NCBI RefSeq assembly: GCF_039541235.1
Contig: NZ_BAABFV010000001.1
Span: forward strand, 372,001-436,000
DNA: 64,000 bases
From: Kangiella marina
GTDB taxonomy: Bacteria; Pseudomonadota; Gammaproteobacteria; Enterobacterales; Kangiellaceae
Direction: 5' to 3'
Shown: positions 9,174 through 15,946 of the stretch, one piece after another
Numbering within the stretch: the stretch's first letter is position 1
Layout: every line of letters starts with the position of its first letter
Program-made: the position numbers and the translations under genes
The notes under the pieces: model-generated
Database searches by the model: none
Told to the model about the DNA's origin: nothing
What the model saw: the letters and a program-made list of their open reading frames with translations, nothing else

Positions 9174-9250
9174 TGTGAATGATTCTCAATTAGAATTTAT
9201 GAATGAATAATACAATATGTCGTTGGGATTGGCTAATGAAGAGTTGGTTA
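9163..9250 (-). repeat. 88-bp duplicated promoter block, copy A
   Basis: The block covers the first codons, Fur-like site and upstream region of the nitroreductase gene. It matches 9889-9976 at 84 of 88 positions in the same orientation. Both copies contain the 19-bp Fur-like palindrome unchanged. Confidence 0.9.
9172..9190 (-). promoter_or_regulatory. Putative Fur box overlapping the nitroreductase start
   Basis: On the minus strand the site reads ATTGAGAATCATTCACAAT, a 9-1-9 inverted repeat with one mismatch, like the AATGAGAATnATTCTCATT form of the Fur box. It overlaps the ATG and replaces a normal Shine-Dalgarno, so bound repressor would also block the start region. The identical 19 bp recurs at 9898-9916. 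Confidence 0.55.
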
Positions 9251-9252
9251 CC

Positions 9253-9364
9253 GTAGCCTCGATTAGCGGAAGCGTACCAATGGCACTTCCTTTGGTCGTA
9301 ATCGAGAGAAGTGGTAATCTGTAAGCTGAAAACCTCGAAATCACTTACGTTCTTTCGAGGCTAC
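9253..9364. repeat. Palindromic element E, copy 1
   Basis: This 112-bp element is bounded by perfect 10-bp terminal inverted repeats, GTAGCCTCGA and TCGAGGCTAC. Inside are CTCGATTA/TAATCGAG and CCTCGAAA/TTTCGAGG hairpins. It lies directly downstream of the DUF2200 gene and next to duplicated block A. It is related to 9769-9850 and 10414-10500. Confidence 0.8.
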
Positions 9365-9389
9365 GGTTGCTCTGACTTACTACACCAGT

Positions 9390-9740
9390 TCATGACCGCA
9401 AAATCTTTTCCATAGATTTGCCCTTGGCAAGCTCATCAATCAACTTGTCGAGATATCGAATCTTGCGCATCAGCGGATCTTCAATCTCTTCAACACGAAC
9501 GCCACATACAACACCCTTGATGAGAGATACGTTGGGGTTAAGCGTCGGTGCCTCGGCAAAGAATGTGGCTAAGTCACTCTCGGCGCCAATCTGATTAGCT
9601 AGATCATCAGAGCTATAACCGGTAAGCCAACAAATGATTTGTATGACCTCCTCTTCAGTTCTGTTTTTCTTCTCAGCCTTTTGGACATAGAGAGGATATA
9701 TTTTTGAGAATGCCATAGAGAAGATTTTGTGATCAGACAT
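9390..9740 (-). CDS. DUF2200 family protein
   Basis: This 116-residue cytoplasmic protein matches the DUF2200 family along its length: [18 protein letters not shown] at the start, the [14 protein letters not shown] segment, and the [28 protein letters not shown] region at the end, quoted here in short pieces. The function is unknown. RBS-like AGGAGATTAAAAA precedes the ATG. The gene is flanked on both sides by palindromic elements E1 and E2 and, outside those, by the duplicated 88-bp blocks. It may therefore have arrived as a mobile or recombined unit. Confidence 0.85.
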   Translation of the reverse strand: MSDHKIFSMAFSKIYPLYVQKAEKKNRTEEEVIQIICWLTGYSSDDLANQIGAESDLATFFAEAPTLNPNVSLIKGVVCGVRVEEIEDPLMRKIRYLDKLIDELAKGKSMEKILRS

Positions 9741-9768
9741 TTTTTAATCTCCTAAGTGTATGTAAATG

Positions 9769-9850
9769 TAGCCTCAAGTGTCGGCGTAATCGAGAGAATG
9801 GTAAACTATCAACATAAAACCTCGAAATCGTTTACGCTTTTTCGAGGCTA
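9769..9850. repeat. Palindromic element E, copy 2
   Basis: This 82-bp copy starts GTAGCCTCAA and ends TTCGAGGCTAG. It shares the internal CGTAATCGAGAGAA and AAAACCTCGAAATC strings with copy 1, in the same orientation. Its TAGCCTCAAGTGTC start is also found in the cloverleaf element at 6505. Confidence 0.75.
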
Positions 9851-9888
9851 GGCTTAATCAAAATAATATACTCTGACCCCATTAACTC

Positions 9889-9976
9889 GACTCGATCATT
9901 GTGAATGATTCTCAATTAGAATTTATGAGTGAATGATACAATATGTGGTTAGGATTGGCTAATGAAGAGTTGGTTA
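9889..9976 (-). repeat. 88-bp duplicated promoter block, copy A', with Fur-like site
   Basis: This is a near-identical copy of 9163-9250. Read on the minus strand it gives a promoter region and an orphan ATG followed by three sense codons and a stop. It lies about 150 bp upstream of the DUF2200 start, so it could drive that gene. The Fur-like 19 bp are at 9898-9916. Just to its left, at 9868-9886, is an ATACTCTGACCCCATTAA string like those next to REP-associated transposase genes. Confidence 0.85.
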
Positions 9977-9986
9977 AGGTAATGGA

Positions 9987-10370
9987 TTATAGAGGTACTG
10001 TATTTAATGATGGGAATATCTGAGAAAACCCAGTTTCATTATCTCCAACAGTGAGTACGATAATACTGTTTAGGGATGTAACATAGCCAACTTGTTCCCT
10101 GCCTACTCCATTAATGACAACGGTAATAGAGCCTTCACCTGTATCAGTCTGCTTAAAACGATATGTACCACCTGACTTAAGATCGAAGCTTTCATACTCA
10201 CCAGACGGGAATTTAAGAACAACATCAAAGTTTTGACTCGCTGTACTTACAATATGAAAATGCCCTTCCATCATAAATTGCTTGTCGATCTCTCCACGAA
10301 GTAGCCATGCACAAAGACAGCCCACAATAAAACTGATAAAAATAGATAGCAGTACTTTAGATTTTTTCAT
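9987..10370 (-). CDS. Hypothetical protein with N-terminal membrane anchor
   Basis: This 127-residue protein was not recognised. One hydrophobic helix (about residues 6-26, LLSIFISFIVGCLCAWLL) is followed by a roughly 100-residue beta-rich soluble part with many Val, Ser and Gly residues. It is probably a periplasm-facing anchored domain or a poorly cleaved secreted one. It sits between duplicated block A' and element E3, in the accessory patch of same-strand small genes. Confidence 0.55.
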   Translation of the reverse strand: MKKSKVLLSIFISFIVGCLCAWLLRGEIDKQFMMEGHFHIVSTASQNFDVVLKFPSGEYESFDLKSGGTYRFKQTDTGEGSITVVINGVGREQVGYVTSLNSIIVLTVGDNETGFSQIFPSLNTVPL

Positions 10371-10413
10371 ACTTTATATGCAATCAACGTAAACTCAGTT
10401 AGGCAAAATGAAT

Positions 10414-10500
10414 GTGGCCTCGATTAGCATTAGCGTAATCGAGGGAGTTGGCAGCCTGCCAACTGAAAACCTAGCAGCCGTTTCACTTCTTCGAGGCTAC
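10414..10500. repeat. Palindromic element E, copy 3
   Basis: This 87-bp copy is bounded by GTGGCCTCGA and TCGAGGCTAC. It has CTCGATTA/TAATCGAG and a GTTGGCAG-cc-TGCCAAC hairpin in the centre. It separates two small hypothetical genes. Confidence 0.75.
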
Positions 10501-10529
10501 GCTTGCTTGGGACAATATTACTGTACCAA

Positions 10530-11060
10530 TTAACCATCTAATAAACATAATCCAGTCCTTTTAATTACCATTTTAAGATGTTGGTTATATTGCTCATGAA
10601 ACCTACCATGTATTTGGAACATCTTAATTTCGGCACCTGAGTTTAAGACCAAATAAGATGTCAGACTGTAGTTAACAGTGATATGTTCTCTTTGCCTATA
10701 ATGCCCATCATAGTACTGATGATTTATAACTGACTTTAAACCTACAGCTTCCGAGCTTTTTAGATAGGTTGTCTTTAATAATATCAACCGTCTTACAATT
10801 ATTATGCTTTCGGACTTCAGATCGAAGAAAATGGTCTTATAGTTAAAGCAAAAAAAGACTGTTAAAACTATAAATAAAACTGGATAAAAAGCTACCCCAG
10901 CATTCTTTCTATCAAATACAGGAAACCAAAACTGCCATAAGATGTAAGCTAACCATACTAAAGAAAGAGTCAGCAATAAAAAACCTATAAACCTGCCTTT
11001 GGAACTAGGCTTATTACTTATCGTTACCACATTATTTTCAGTAGTAAAATTATAGGACAT
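10530..11060 (-). CDS. Hypothetical protein with two N-terminal membrane helices
   Basis: This 176-residue protein was not recognised. Helices at about 23-45 and 55-78 are followed by a basic, beta-rich cytoplasmic domain (FFDLKSESIIIVRRL onward). The layout resembles bacterial PH-like membrane proteins, but no diagnostic motif is visible. Codon use is AT-rich like the neighbouring unknown genes. Confidence 0.55.
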   Translation of the reverse strand: MSYNFTTENNVVTISNKPSSKGRFIGFLLLTLSLVWLAYILWQFWFPVFDRKNAGVAFYPVLFIVLTVFFCFNYKTIFFDLKSESIIIVRRLILLKTTYLKSSEAVGLKSVINHQYYDGHYRQREHITVNYSLTSYLVLNSGAEIKMFQIHGRFHEQYNQHLKMVIKRTGLCLLDG

Positions 11061-11300
11061 AATTTTTAAGCATCATACCGGAATTAAAGGTTGGAACCAT
11101 AGCGAAAGCTTAATCAATGAAAGTGATAAATTATTAACAATAACCCTCTGCGCTTGCTCTAATAAATAATAGCAAGATCAGTTGGTTGTGGGAAGTGATC
11201 TGGTTTTATATAGAAATAAAGTGTTGTCATCCTGACGAAAGTCAGGATCTAGTGACTTTGTTATGAGGAAAGCAGTCTCGGAAATAACCAAGTTGTCGTA

Positions 11301-11355
11301 GGGGCGCAGAGTTTTTCTTTCGTAGGGGAGGCAGAATTTTGCTCCCTTCGGGGAG
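11301..11355. repeat. GC-rich short repeat R2, degenerate pair
   Basis: Two adjacent units of the form GGGGxGCAGAxTTTT followed by CTCC-TTCG-GGGAG hairpin sequence. They match the tandem pair at 15201-15284. They lie in the 457-bp gene-free stretch 11061-11517, which otherwise holds repeat R1, a terminator and, near 11226-11250, a CATCCTGACGAAAGTCAGGAT palindrome. Confidence 0.65.
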
Positions 11356-11458
11356 TACTCAGCACATCCTGTGCTTCGCCCTTCGGGCCAGCGTCGCCCT
11401 GCTCCGCTGTTAAAATTTGTTCCCGACAAATTTTTCGAACCCCTACAGGGGATCTCCA
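11351..11458. repeat. 108-bp repeat R1, copy 1
   Basis: This is a near-identical partner of 15394-15501. It contains an AAATTTGT-tcccg-ACAAATTT hairpin, a GCCCTTCGGGC hairpin and, at the right end, TTCGAACCCCTACAGGGG, which looks like a tRNA T-arm half. It lies just beyond the terminator of the first tRNA-Glu. Confidence 0.8.
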
Positions 11459-11482
11459 CCCCCATACAGAATACGCAGACAT

Positions 11483-11510
11483 AAAAAAACCCAGCTAAAA
11501 AGCTGGGTTT
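11483..11510 (-). terminator. Terminator of tRNA-Glu copy 1
   Basis: AAACCCAGCT-AAAA-AGCTGGGTTT has a 10-bp stem, with a T run on the minus strand. It lies eight bases beyond the tRNA 3' end. It is duplicated at 15349-15372. Confidence 0.85.
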
Positions 11511-11517
11511 ATTTATG

Positions 11518-11593
11518 TGGTATCCCGTAGGGGAGTCGAACCCCTGTTACCGCCGTGAAAGGGCGGTGTCCTAGGCCTCTAGACGAACGGGAC
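11518..11593 (-). tRNA. tRNA-Glu(TTC), copy 1
   Basis: This 76-nt gene includes an encoded CCA. On the minus strand it starts GTCCCGTTCGTCTAGAGG. It has the anticodon arm CCGCC-CTTTCAC-GGCGG with anticodon TTC, and the T-arm AGGGG-TTCGACT-CCCCT. It closely matches E. coli tRNA-Glu. The gene is identical to 15562-15637, including a few upstream bases. Confidence 0.97.
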
Positions 11594-11761
11594 ACAAAAC
11601 TTGTTGTTTGAAGCGGTTGTTACTGTATGCCTCAAACGCGGGCGAAATAATAATGTTATCGGGTATCTTTGTCAAAGGTTAATTGCACTTTTTTTATAAT
11701 TTTAGCGTTTTTTTTGTTTTTAGCTCTAAAATCAATCACTTTGCTTAAATTTCAAGCGCTT

Positions 11762-11798
11762 AAAACGAAAAAGCCGCCAGAGAGCTATCCCTGACGGC
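11762..11798 (-). terminator. Terminator of the spy/cpxP-like gene
   Basis: GCCGCCAG (11773-11780) pairs with CTGACGGC (11791-11798) around a 10-base loop. On the minus strand the stem is followed by a T-rich stretch. Confidence 0.75.
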
Positions 11799-11823
11799 CT
11801 GTCACGACTCTTTGTTTTGAGTA

Positions 11824-12318
11824 TTATGATTGGTCGGCTTTACGCTCTTTCATGCGTTTTTTCTTTTCCGCCCAACGTGCTTTCATTTTGGCTTTAATTT
11901 CTGCTTTTTTGGCTTGTTGCTCTGGCGTTAGTAACGCGTTGATTTGGTGGCTGGCATTGGCTTTGATCACCACTTTATCAGCGAATACGGATTGATACTG
12001 AGCATGAAGGCTGCGAACGGCTTGTTCGCTGTAGTCTGGGCTATTCACTAGGTCGCGAAGCGCTTGCTTGTAGGCTTTGAGTGATTCATGTAGTCCTTTC
12101 TTCTGCTCTTTGGCGTTTTTCATGATACTTTTGACTTCAGCTTTTTGTTCATCGCTAAGGTCAAGCTTCTTAAGGATGTACATACCGCCGCGATCATGTT
12201 TTTTTGCATGTTTGTGGCTATCATGGTTTGGGCCTGCTTGCGCCGGTGCTACGGCAAATGCTCCAGCAAACAGAGCAACCATTGATAAGTAAGCTAAAGG
12301 TTTCGCTAAAGTGTTCAT
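11824..12318 (-). CDS. Spy/CpxP family periplasmic chaperone
   Basis: This 164-residue protein has a signal peptide ending at AQA (about residue 28), a His-rich start (HDSHKHAKKHD) and two LTxxQ-like motifs, LDLSDEQ (52-58) and LLTPEQQ (129-135). The helical, very basic C terminus is typical. Spy and CpxP prevent aggregation in the periplasm, and CpxP also damps the sensor CpxA. The gene is divergent from cpxRA with a CpxR box in between, the same arrangement as E. coli cpxP/cpxRA, which favours a CpxP-like role. GAGGAAATACT precedes the ATG. Confidence 0.88.
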   Translation of the reverse strand: MNTLAKPLAYLSMVALFAGAFAVAPAQAGPNHDSHKHAKKHDRGGMYILKKLDLSDEQKAEVKSIMKNAKEQKKGLHESLKAYKQALRDLVNSPDYSEQAVRSLHAQYQSVFADKVVIKANASHQINALLTPEQQAKKAEIKAKMKARWAEKKKRMKERKADQS

Positions 12319-12398
12319 AGTATTTCCTCTCAGTCGGTGTATTTATTTTGAACACTGATCAGTCTACGCCGAGCTATACAAAGCAACGCTAAGCCAAT

Positions 12399-12414
12399 GT
12401 AAAGTTTAGGTAAA
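12399..12414. promoter_or_regulatory. Putative CpxR binding site
   Basis: GTAAA-GTTTAG-GTAAA fits the CpxR consensus of two GTAAA half-sites spaced by 4-8 bases. It lies between the divergent spy/cpxP-like and cpxR genes, 88 bp before cpxR, so it could serve both. Confidence 0.7.
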
Positions 12415-12501
12415 AGTAGTTTATTCAAAACGTTAACGAGGCTATAACATAAGGTAGTGATATTACTGCAAAAATCCGCCTAGCACCCAGTAACAATACT
12501 C

Positions 12502-13203
12502 ATGAGCAAACAAGTCTTAATAATTGATGATGATAAAGAGCTTTCGAGCTTGCTGCTTGAATATCTGACCAGCGAACAAATCCACTGCGATCAAGCTTTT
12601 GATGGCGAGTCAGGGCTGAACTTCTGTAAGCAAAAGCCGTATGACCTGATATTACTGGATATTATGATGCCGGGCATTGATGGGCTGGAAACTCTGAAAC
12701 AGCTGCGTCGCTTTAGTAAAGTCCCGGTGTTAATGTTGACCGCCCGTGGCGAAGATTACGATAAAATTCTTGGGCTTGAGCTGGGCGCGGACGATTATTT
12801 GCCCAAACCTTTTAATCACCGGGAACTGCTGGCTCGGGTTAAAGCGATACTGCGCCGCTTTGACTATGCTCAGGAAGAAAAGAAAAGTAATATACAAAAA
12901 GCGGGGACTTTGGTGATGAATCATAATACCCACATGGTTCATATCGCTGGCGAAGAAGTTGAACTGACTGGAACCGAATATCAGTTTCTAGCGTTTTTGT
13001 TGGAGAACTTTGGTAACTTGGTCAGCAAAGACGAATTAAGTAAAGAAATTCTTGGTCGTCGTATTGTGCAATATGATCGCAGTATTGATGTTCACATTAG
13101 TAACCTGCGCAAAAAATTAAAGTGTGAGTCTGAGTTGGAAATTAAAACCATTCGGGGCTCAGGCTATCGACTTATCAGCAAAGAACTTTCGGATACTCCA
13201 TAA
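12502..13203 (+). CDS. cpxR: CpxR-like OmpR-family response regulator
   Basis: This 233-residue cytoplasmic protein has a receiver domain (1-118) with acidic pocket Asp10/Asp11, phospho-acceptor Asp53 (LLDIMMPG), Thr80 and Lys102. The C-terminal winged helix (135-228) has VELTGTEYQFLAFLLEN and the RSIDVHISNLRKKL recognition-helix region. It is followed four bases later by the cognate sensor gene. Divergent spy/cpxP and the CpxR box support the assignment. Confidence 0.88.
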   Translation: MSKQVLIIDDDKELSSLLLEYLTSEQIHCDQAFDGESGLNFCKQKPYDLILLDIMMPGIDGLETLKQLRRFSKVPVLMLTARGEDYDKILGLELGADDYLPKPFNHRELLARVKAILRRFDYAQEEKKSNIQKAGTLVMNHNTHMVHIAGEEVELTGTEYQFLAFLLENFGNLVSKDELSKEILGRRIVQYDRSIDVHISNLRKKLKCESELEIKTIRGSGYRLISKELSDTP

Positions 13204-13207
13204 CGCG

Positions 13208-14620
13208 ATGTTGAAAACTTTAAATCCTTTTAACTCACTCTTCGGCAGAATCTTTTTAGGTTTCTGGGGAACGGTGATCTTTATCGTTGGTATTGTTTTA
13301 CTGGTAAACCAGCAGCTGGCTACCTGGGACAAGGTACGCCCTGCTGATAAGTATCAACTTAAATCGCTGTATAAAGTCTCTGACATGTTGACTGAAGCAC
13401 CACATTACACTATTGAAAAGCTTGCCAAAAAGCTGGAAAACAAGTTTAAGAACACCATGATTGTGCTGAAAGATGCCGACACCGGAAAAATGGTTTACCC
13501 ACCGAAAATTCATCCAAGGTTAAATAAAGGCATCATTTCTAATTTAGCCTTAAAAGCTGAGCCTCTCCAAGTTCGAAGTGAGCATATTACGGTGATCGGG
13601 CCTAAGCTTTTTGATCGCGGCGACAAAAGCTATCAGCTGATGTTAATTTCTAAAAACCGTCACTCCGATCATTTTTGGGCACAACTATGGAAAATGCCTA
13701 TTTGGTTAAAGCTGATACTATTAGCGTTAGTGACCCTAGTCCCCTGCTGGTTAATTGCGCGTAACATCAGCAAGCCCGTGACCAAACTCCGTTATAGCAG
13801 CCAAACGCTCGCTAGCGGCGACTTACAGCATCGTGTCGAAGGCTTTGATAAGCGTCAGGATGAAATTGGTCATCTCGCCAATGACTTTAATAACATGGCC
13901 GACAAACTATCTTCCTTGATCAGTTTATATAAACGCCTCTTAGCCGATGTGTCCCACGAGCTTCGCACGCCGTTAACACGTCTTGAGTTGTCGCTGGCGA
14001 TGGCTTTAAAAGAACCCGAGAATAACCAGCGTCAGCTTGCACGAGCAGAGCGAGAACTGCATAAACTGGATGATATTATAGGTAACGTTTTGCGGTTGGC
14101 AAAGCTGGAAAATCATGAAGTGTCTATCGAACAAAAGGAAGTCGATTTAACCGACTTACTATCGCAAATTATTCGCTCCTGTCAGCTGGAGGCTCGCGCC
14201 AAACACATAGACATTCACAGCGAGATTAGCGATGACTTGACGCTAATCGGTGACGAGATTTTACTCAGCTTTGCATTTGATAATGTGATTCGTAACGCCA
14301 TTAAGTACAGCCCCGAAAAGAGCTGCGTATCCATTAGCTCGACGCAAGATAACGCCTATATTCGAGTCATCATTCAAGATCAGGGCACAGGCGTGGATGA
14401 GCATGAGCTGGAACAGCTATTCGTGCCCTTCTTCCGTGGCAAGCAGGCGATGCAGGAATCTAATGGTGCAGGACTTGGACTAGCTATCGCCAGCAAAGCT
14501 ATTATGCGCCATGGTGGTACTATTTATGCTGAAAACATCACATCACAAGATGCTGGAAGCGCTGGTGAATTGTTAGGACTGAGTGTTACTATAAAGTTAC
14601 CCATTCACGTTACCGCTTAG
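13208..14620 (+). CDS. cpxA: CpxA-like sensor histidine kinase
   Basis: This 470-residue inner-membrane kinase starts at the ATG at 13208, four bases after cpxR; an in-frame ATG 84 bp upstream would lie inside cpxR and is unlikely. TM1 (about 14-36) and TM2 (about 160-182) flank a roughly 120-residue periplasmic sensor. HAMP follows (183-240). The HisKA segment has His250 (VSHELRTPLTRLE), and the HATPase domain has the N box (NVIRNAIKYSP), G1 (DQGTGV) and G2 (GAGLGLAI). It senses envelope stress and phosphorylates CpxR. A small membrane-protein gene follows four bases later. Confidence 0.88.
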   Translation: MLKTLNPFNSLFGRIFLGFWGTVIFIVGIVLLVNQQLATWDKVRPADKYQLKSLYKVSDMLTEAPHYTIEKLAKKLENKFKNTMIVLKDADTGKMVYPPKIHPRLNKGIISNLALKAEPLQVRSEHITVIGPKLFDRGDKSYQLMLISKNRHSDHFWAQLWKMPIWLKLILLALVTLVPCWLIARNISKPVTKLRYSSQTLASGDLQHRVEGFDKRQDEIGHLANDFNNMADKLSSLISLYKRLLADVSHELRTPLTRLELSLAMALKEPENNQRQLARAERELHKLDDIIGNVLRLAKLENHEVSIEQKEVDLTDLLSQIIRSCQLEARAKHIDIHSEISDDLTLIGDEILLSFAFDNVIRNAIKYSPEKSCVSISSTQDNAYIRVIIQDQGTGVDEHELEQLFVPFFRGKQAMQESNGAGLGLAIASKAIMRHGGTIYAENITSQDAGSAGELLGLSVTIKLPIHVTA

Positions 14621-14624
14621 TGTT

Positions 14625-15086
14625 ATGAGTAAAAAAATCAGTTACCGGCAACAGTTGAGCAACAACTTGATTGCTATCGTGAGCCTACTGGTTGCCGTGG
14701 CAGCCCTGACGTATAACACTTGGCGCAGCTCGACTACTGAAGTAAACCGTAATTACCGAAATGCATCCTTCCAACTGATCATACAGCTGGCTGAGCTACA
14801 GAGTATAACCAATGAGCTTCACTTCAATGCCCCGACAAACAATGACCAAACTTGGCAACGCTACTTCGATAAAAGTTTAATCGAAGGCTGGGGGCACATA
14901 GCCCTGATTGAAGACTTATCCCCCCTACTCTCTGATGACTTCACTCAAGAAGCACAACATCTCAAAGACACGTGGCAACAATACCACCGACAACTCGGTA
15001 CGAAGCCCTCCGCCGAACAAAATATCACGAGTCACATTCAAAGCATGCGAACTATGACCAGAGAGTTTATTTCGACATTGGATTAG
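14625..15086 (+). CDS. Hypothetical membrane-anchored protein in the cpxRA operon
   Basis: This 153-residue protein was not recognised. It has a short basic start, one helix (about 14-33) and a mostly helical periplasmic part rich in Gln, Thr and Leu. It begins four bases after the cpxA stop, so it is almost surely cotranscribed. The shape resembles the sensor halves of chemotaxis or kinase proteins without their signalling domains. An accessory role to CpxA is an inference. Confidence 0.7.
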   Translation: MSKKISYRQQLSNNLIAIVSLLVAVAALTYNTWRSSTTEVNRNYRNASFQLIIQLAELQSITNELHFNAPTNNDQTWQRYFDKSLIEGWGHIALIEDLSPLLSDDFTQEAQHLKDTWQQYHRQLGTKPSAEQNITSHIQSMRTMTREFISTLD

Positions 15087-15200
15087 AGATCTAAGCAGTA
15101 AAGGGTAAGCCTTTTACTCTCTGTAATCCTGCGCTTTACAGGTTTCAGTGACTTTATTGCAGAAGGCAGAAACAATCTTGGAATTACCGAAGCTAGCCGA

Positions 15201-15284
15201 GGGGCGCAGAGTTTTGCTCCTTCGGGGAGACCGAAAACTACGTAGGGGAGGCAGAGTTTTGCTCCTTCGGGGAGGCCGAAAACT
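15201..15284. repeat. Tandem pair of GC-rich repeat R2
   Basis: Two units (15201-15239 and 15245-15284) share GCAGAGTTTTGCTCCTTCGG and end in GxCCGAAAACT. Each carries a CTCC-TTCG-GGGAG hairpin. They lie in the 475-bp gene-free stretch between the cpxRA operon and tRNA-Glu copy 2. Short open frames across here are repeat artefacts. Confidence 0.8.
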
Positions 15285-15348
15285 CCAATCATCCATGGTT
15301 GTCGTCGAAATGTTTAAAAGCTCCGCTACGGGAAATACAGACATAAAA

Positions 15349-15372
15349 AAACCCAGCTAAAAAGCTGGGTTT
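15349..15372 (-). terminator. Orphan terminator next to tRNA-Glu remnant
   Basis: AAACCCAGCT-AAAA-AGCTGGGTTT is identical to the terminator of tRNA-Glu copy 1. It now lies beyond an 18-bp remnant of that tRNA. Confidence 0.75.
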
Positions 15373-15380
15373 TCTTTATG

Positions 15381-15398
15381 TGGTATCCCGTAGGGGAG
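15381..15398 (-). pseudogene. Remnant of a tRNA-Glu 3' end
   Basis: TGGTATCCCGTAGGGGAG equals the CCA end and T-stem half of the intact tRNA-Glu genes. The rest is replaced by repeat R1, which starts within the remnant. With the matching terminator to its left, this is the trace of a third tRNA-Glu. Confidence 0.8.
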
Positions 15399-15501
15399 TA
15401 CTCCGCGCTTCCTGCGCTCCGCCCTTCGGGCCAGCGTCGCCCTGCTCCGCTGTTTAAATTTGTTCCCGACAAATTTATCGAACCCTTACAGGGGTTCTCC
15501 A
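15394..15501. repeat. 108-bp repeat R1, copy 2
   Basis: Matches 11351-11458 over its length, including the ACAAATTT hairpin and the T-arm-like right end. It is fused to the tRNA-Glu remnant. Confidence 0.8.
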
Positions 15502-15528
15502 TCACCCTAGAAAATATACGGATATAAA

Positions 15529-15554
15529 AAAGCCCGACCAAATGGTCGAGCTTT
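15529..15554 (-). terminator. Terminator of tRNA-Glu copy 2
   Basis: AAAGCCCGACCA and TGGTCGAGCTTT pair with one mismatch. A T run follows on the minus strand. It lies eight bases beyond the tRNA. Confidence 0.75.
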
Positions 15555-15561
15555 ATTTATA

Positions 15562-15637
15562 TGGTATCCCGTAGGGGAGTCGAACCCCTGTTACCGCCGT
15601 GAAAGGGCGGTGTCCTAGGCCTCTAGACGAACGGGAC
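15562..15637 (-). tRNA. tRNA-Glu(TTC), copy 2
   Basis: Identical to 11518-11593 over all 76 nt, anticodon TTC, CCA encoded. It is downstream of tRNA-Ala (103-bp gap) on the same strand and probably in one transcript. Confidence 0.97.
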
Positions 15638-15740
15638 ACAAAACTTTTTAAATCAATGTACTTTTTGCTAATGCGCGGCGGATACGAAGGAAGTTTATTC
15701 TAATAAACGACTGAGTATCCAACAATGCAGTAACGAAAAG

Positions 15741-15816
15741 TGGTGGAGCTAAGCGGGATCGAACCGCTGACCTCTACACTGCCAGTGTAGCGCTCTCCCA
15801 GCTGAGCTATAGCCCC
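15741..15816 (-). tRNA. tRNA-Ala(GGC)
   Basis: This 76-nt gene starts GGGGCTATAGCTCAGCTGGG on the minus strand. Its anticodon arm is CTACA-CTGGCAG-TGTAG with anticodon GGC, followed by the T-arm GCGG-TTCGATC-CCGC and encoded CCA. It closely matches E. coli tRNA-Ala(GGC). It is probably the first gene of an Ala-Glu tRNA unit. Confidence 0.97.
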
Positions 15817-15946
15817 CTAAACTGGCGCGCATTTTAGCACGGAGGTCGATCCTGTCAACTGCAATTTGGTGGATTTTATCGACTTGCTGGAGAAAGCTTT
15901 GTATAGTTCTGACATCTACATAACCAAGTGGGACAATTCTATACTC

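Noticed and set aside
9390-11060. Chromosomal integron cassette array
   Set aside because: Small same-strand unknown genes and a GTTAGGC string at 10398-10404 look suggestive, but no matching RYYYAAC partner, no repeated attC structure and no integrase were found. The shared elements have GTAGCCTC ends instead.
11178-11482. Two overlapping minus-strand ORFs
   Set aside because: They run through repeats R1 and R2 and a terminator, with no ribosome site. The peptide is hairpin sequence read in frame.
13124-13207. Earlier start for cpxA
   Set aside because: It would lie inside cpxR and add a non-membrane N terminus. The ATG at 13208 directly precedes the first helix.
15083-15541. Several short ORFs on both strands
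   Set aside because: They fall in the R2 tandem repeat, the tRNA remnant and R1. Repeated motifs in the peptides reflect DNA repeats, not genes.
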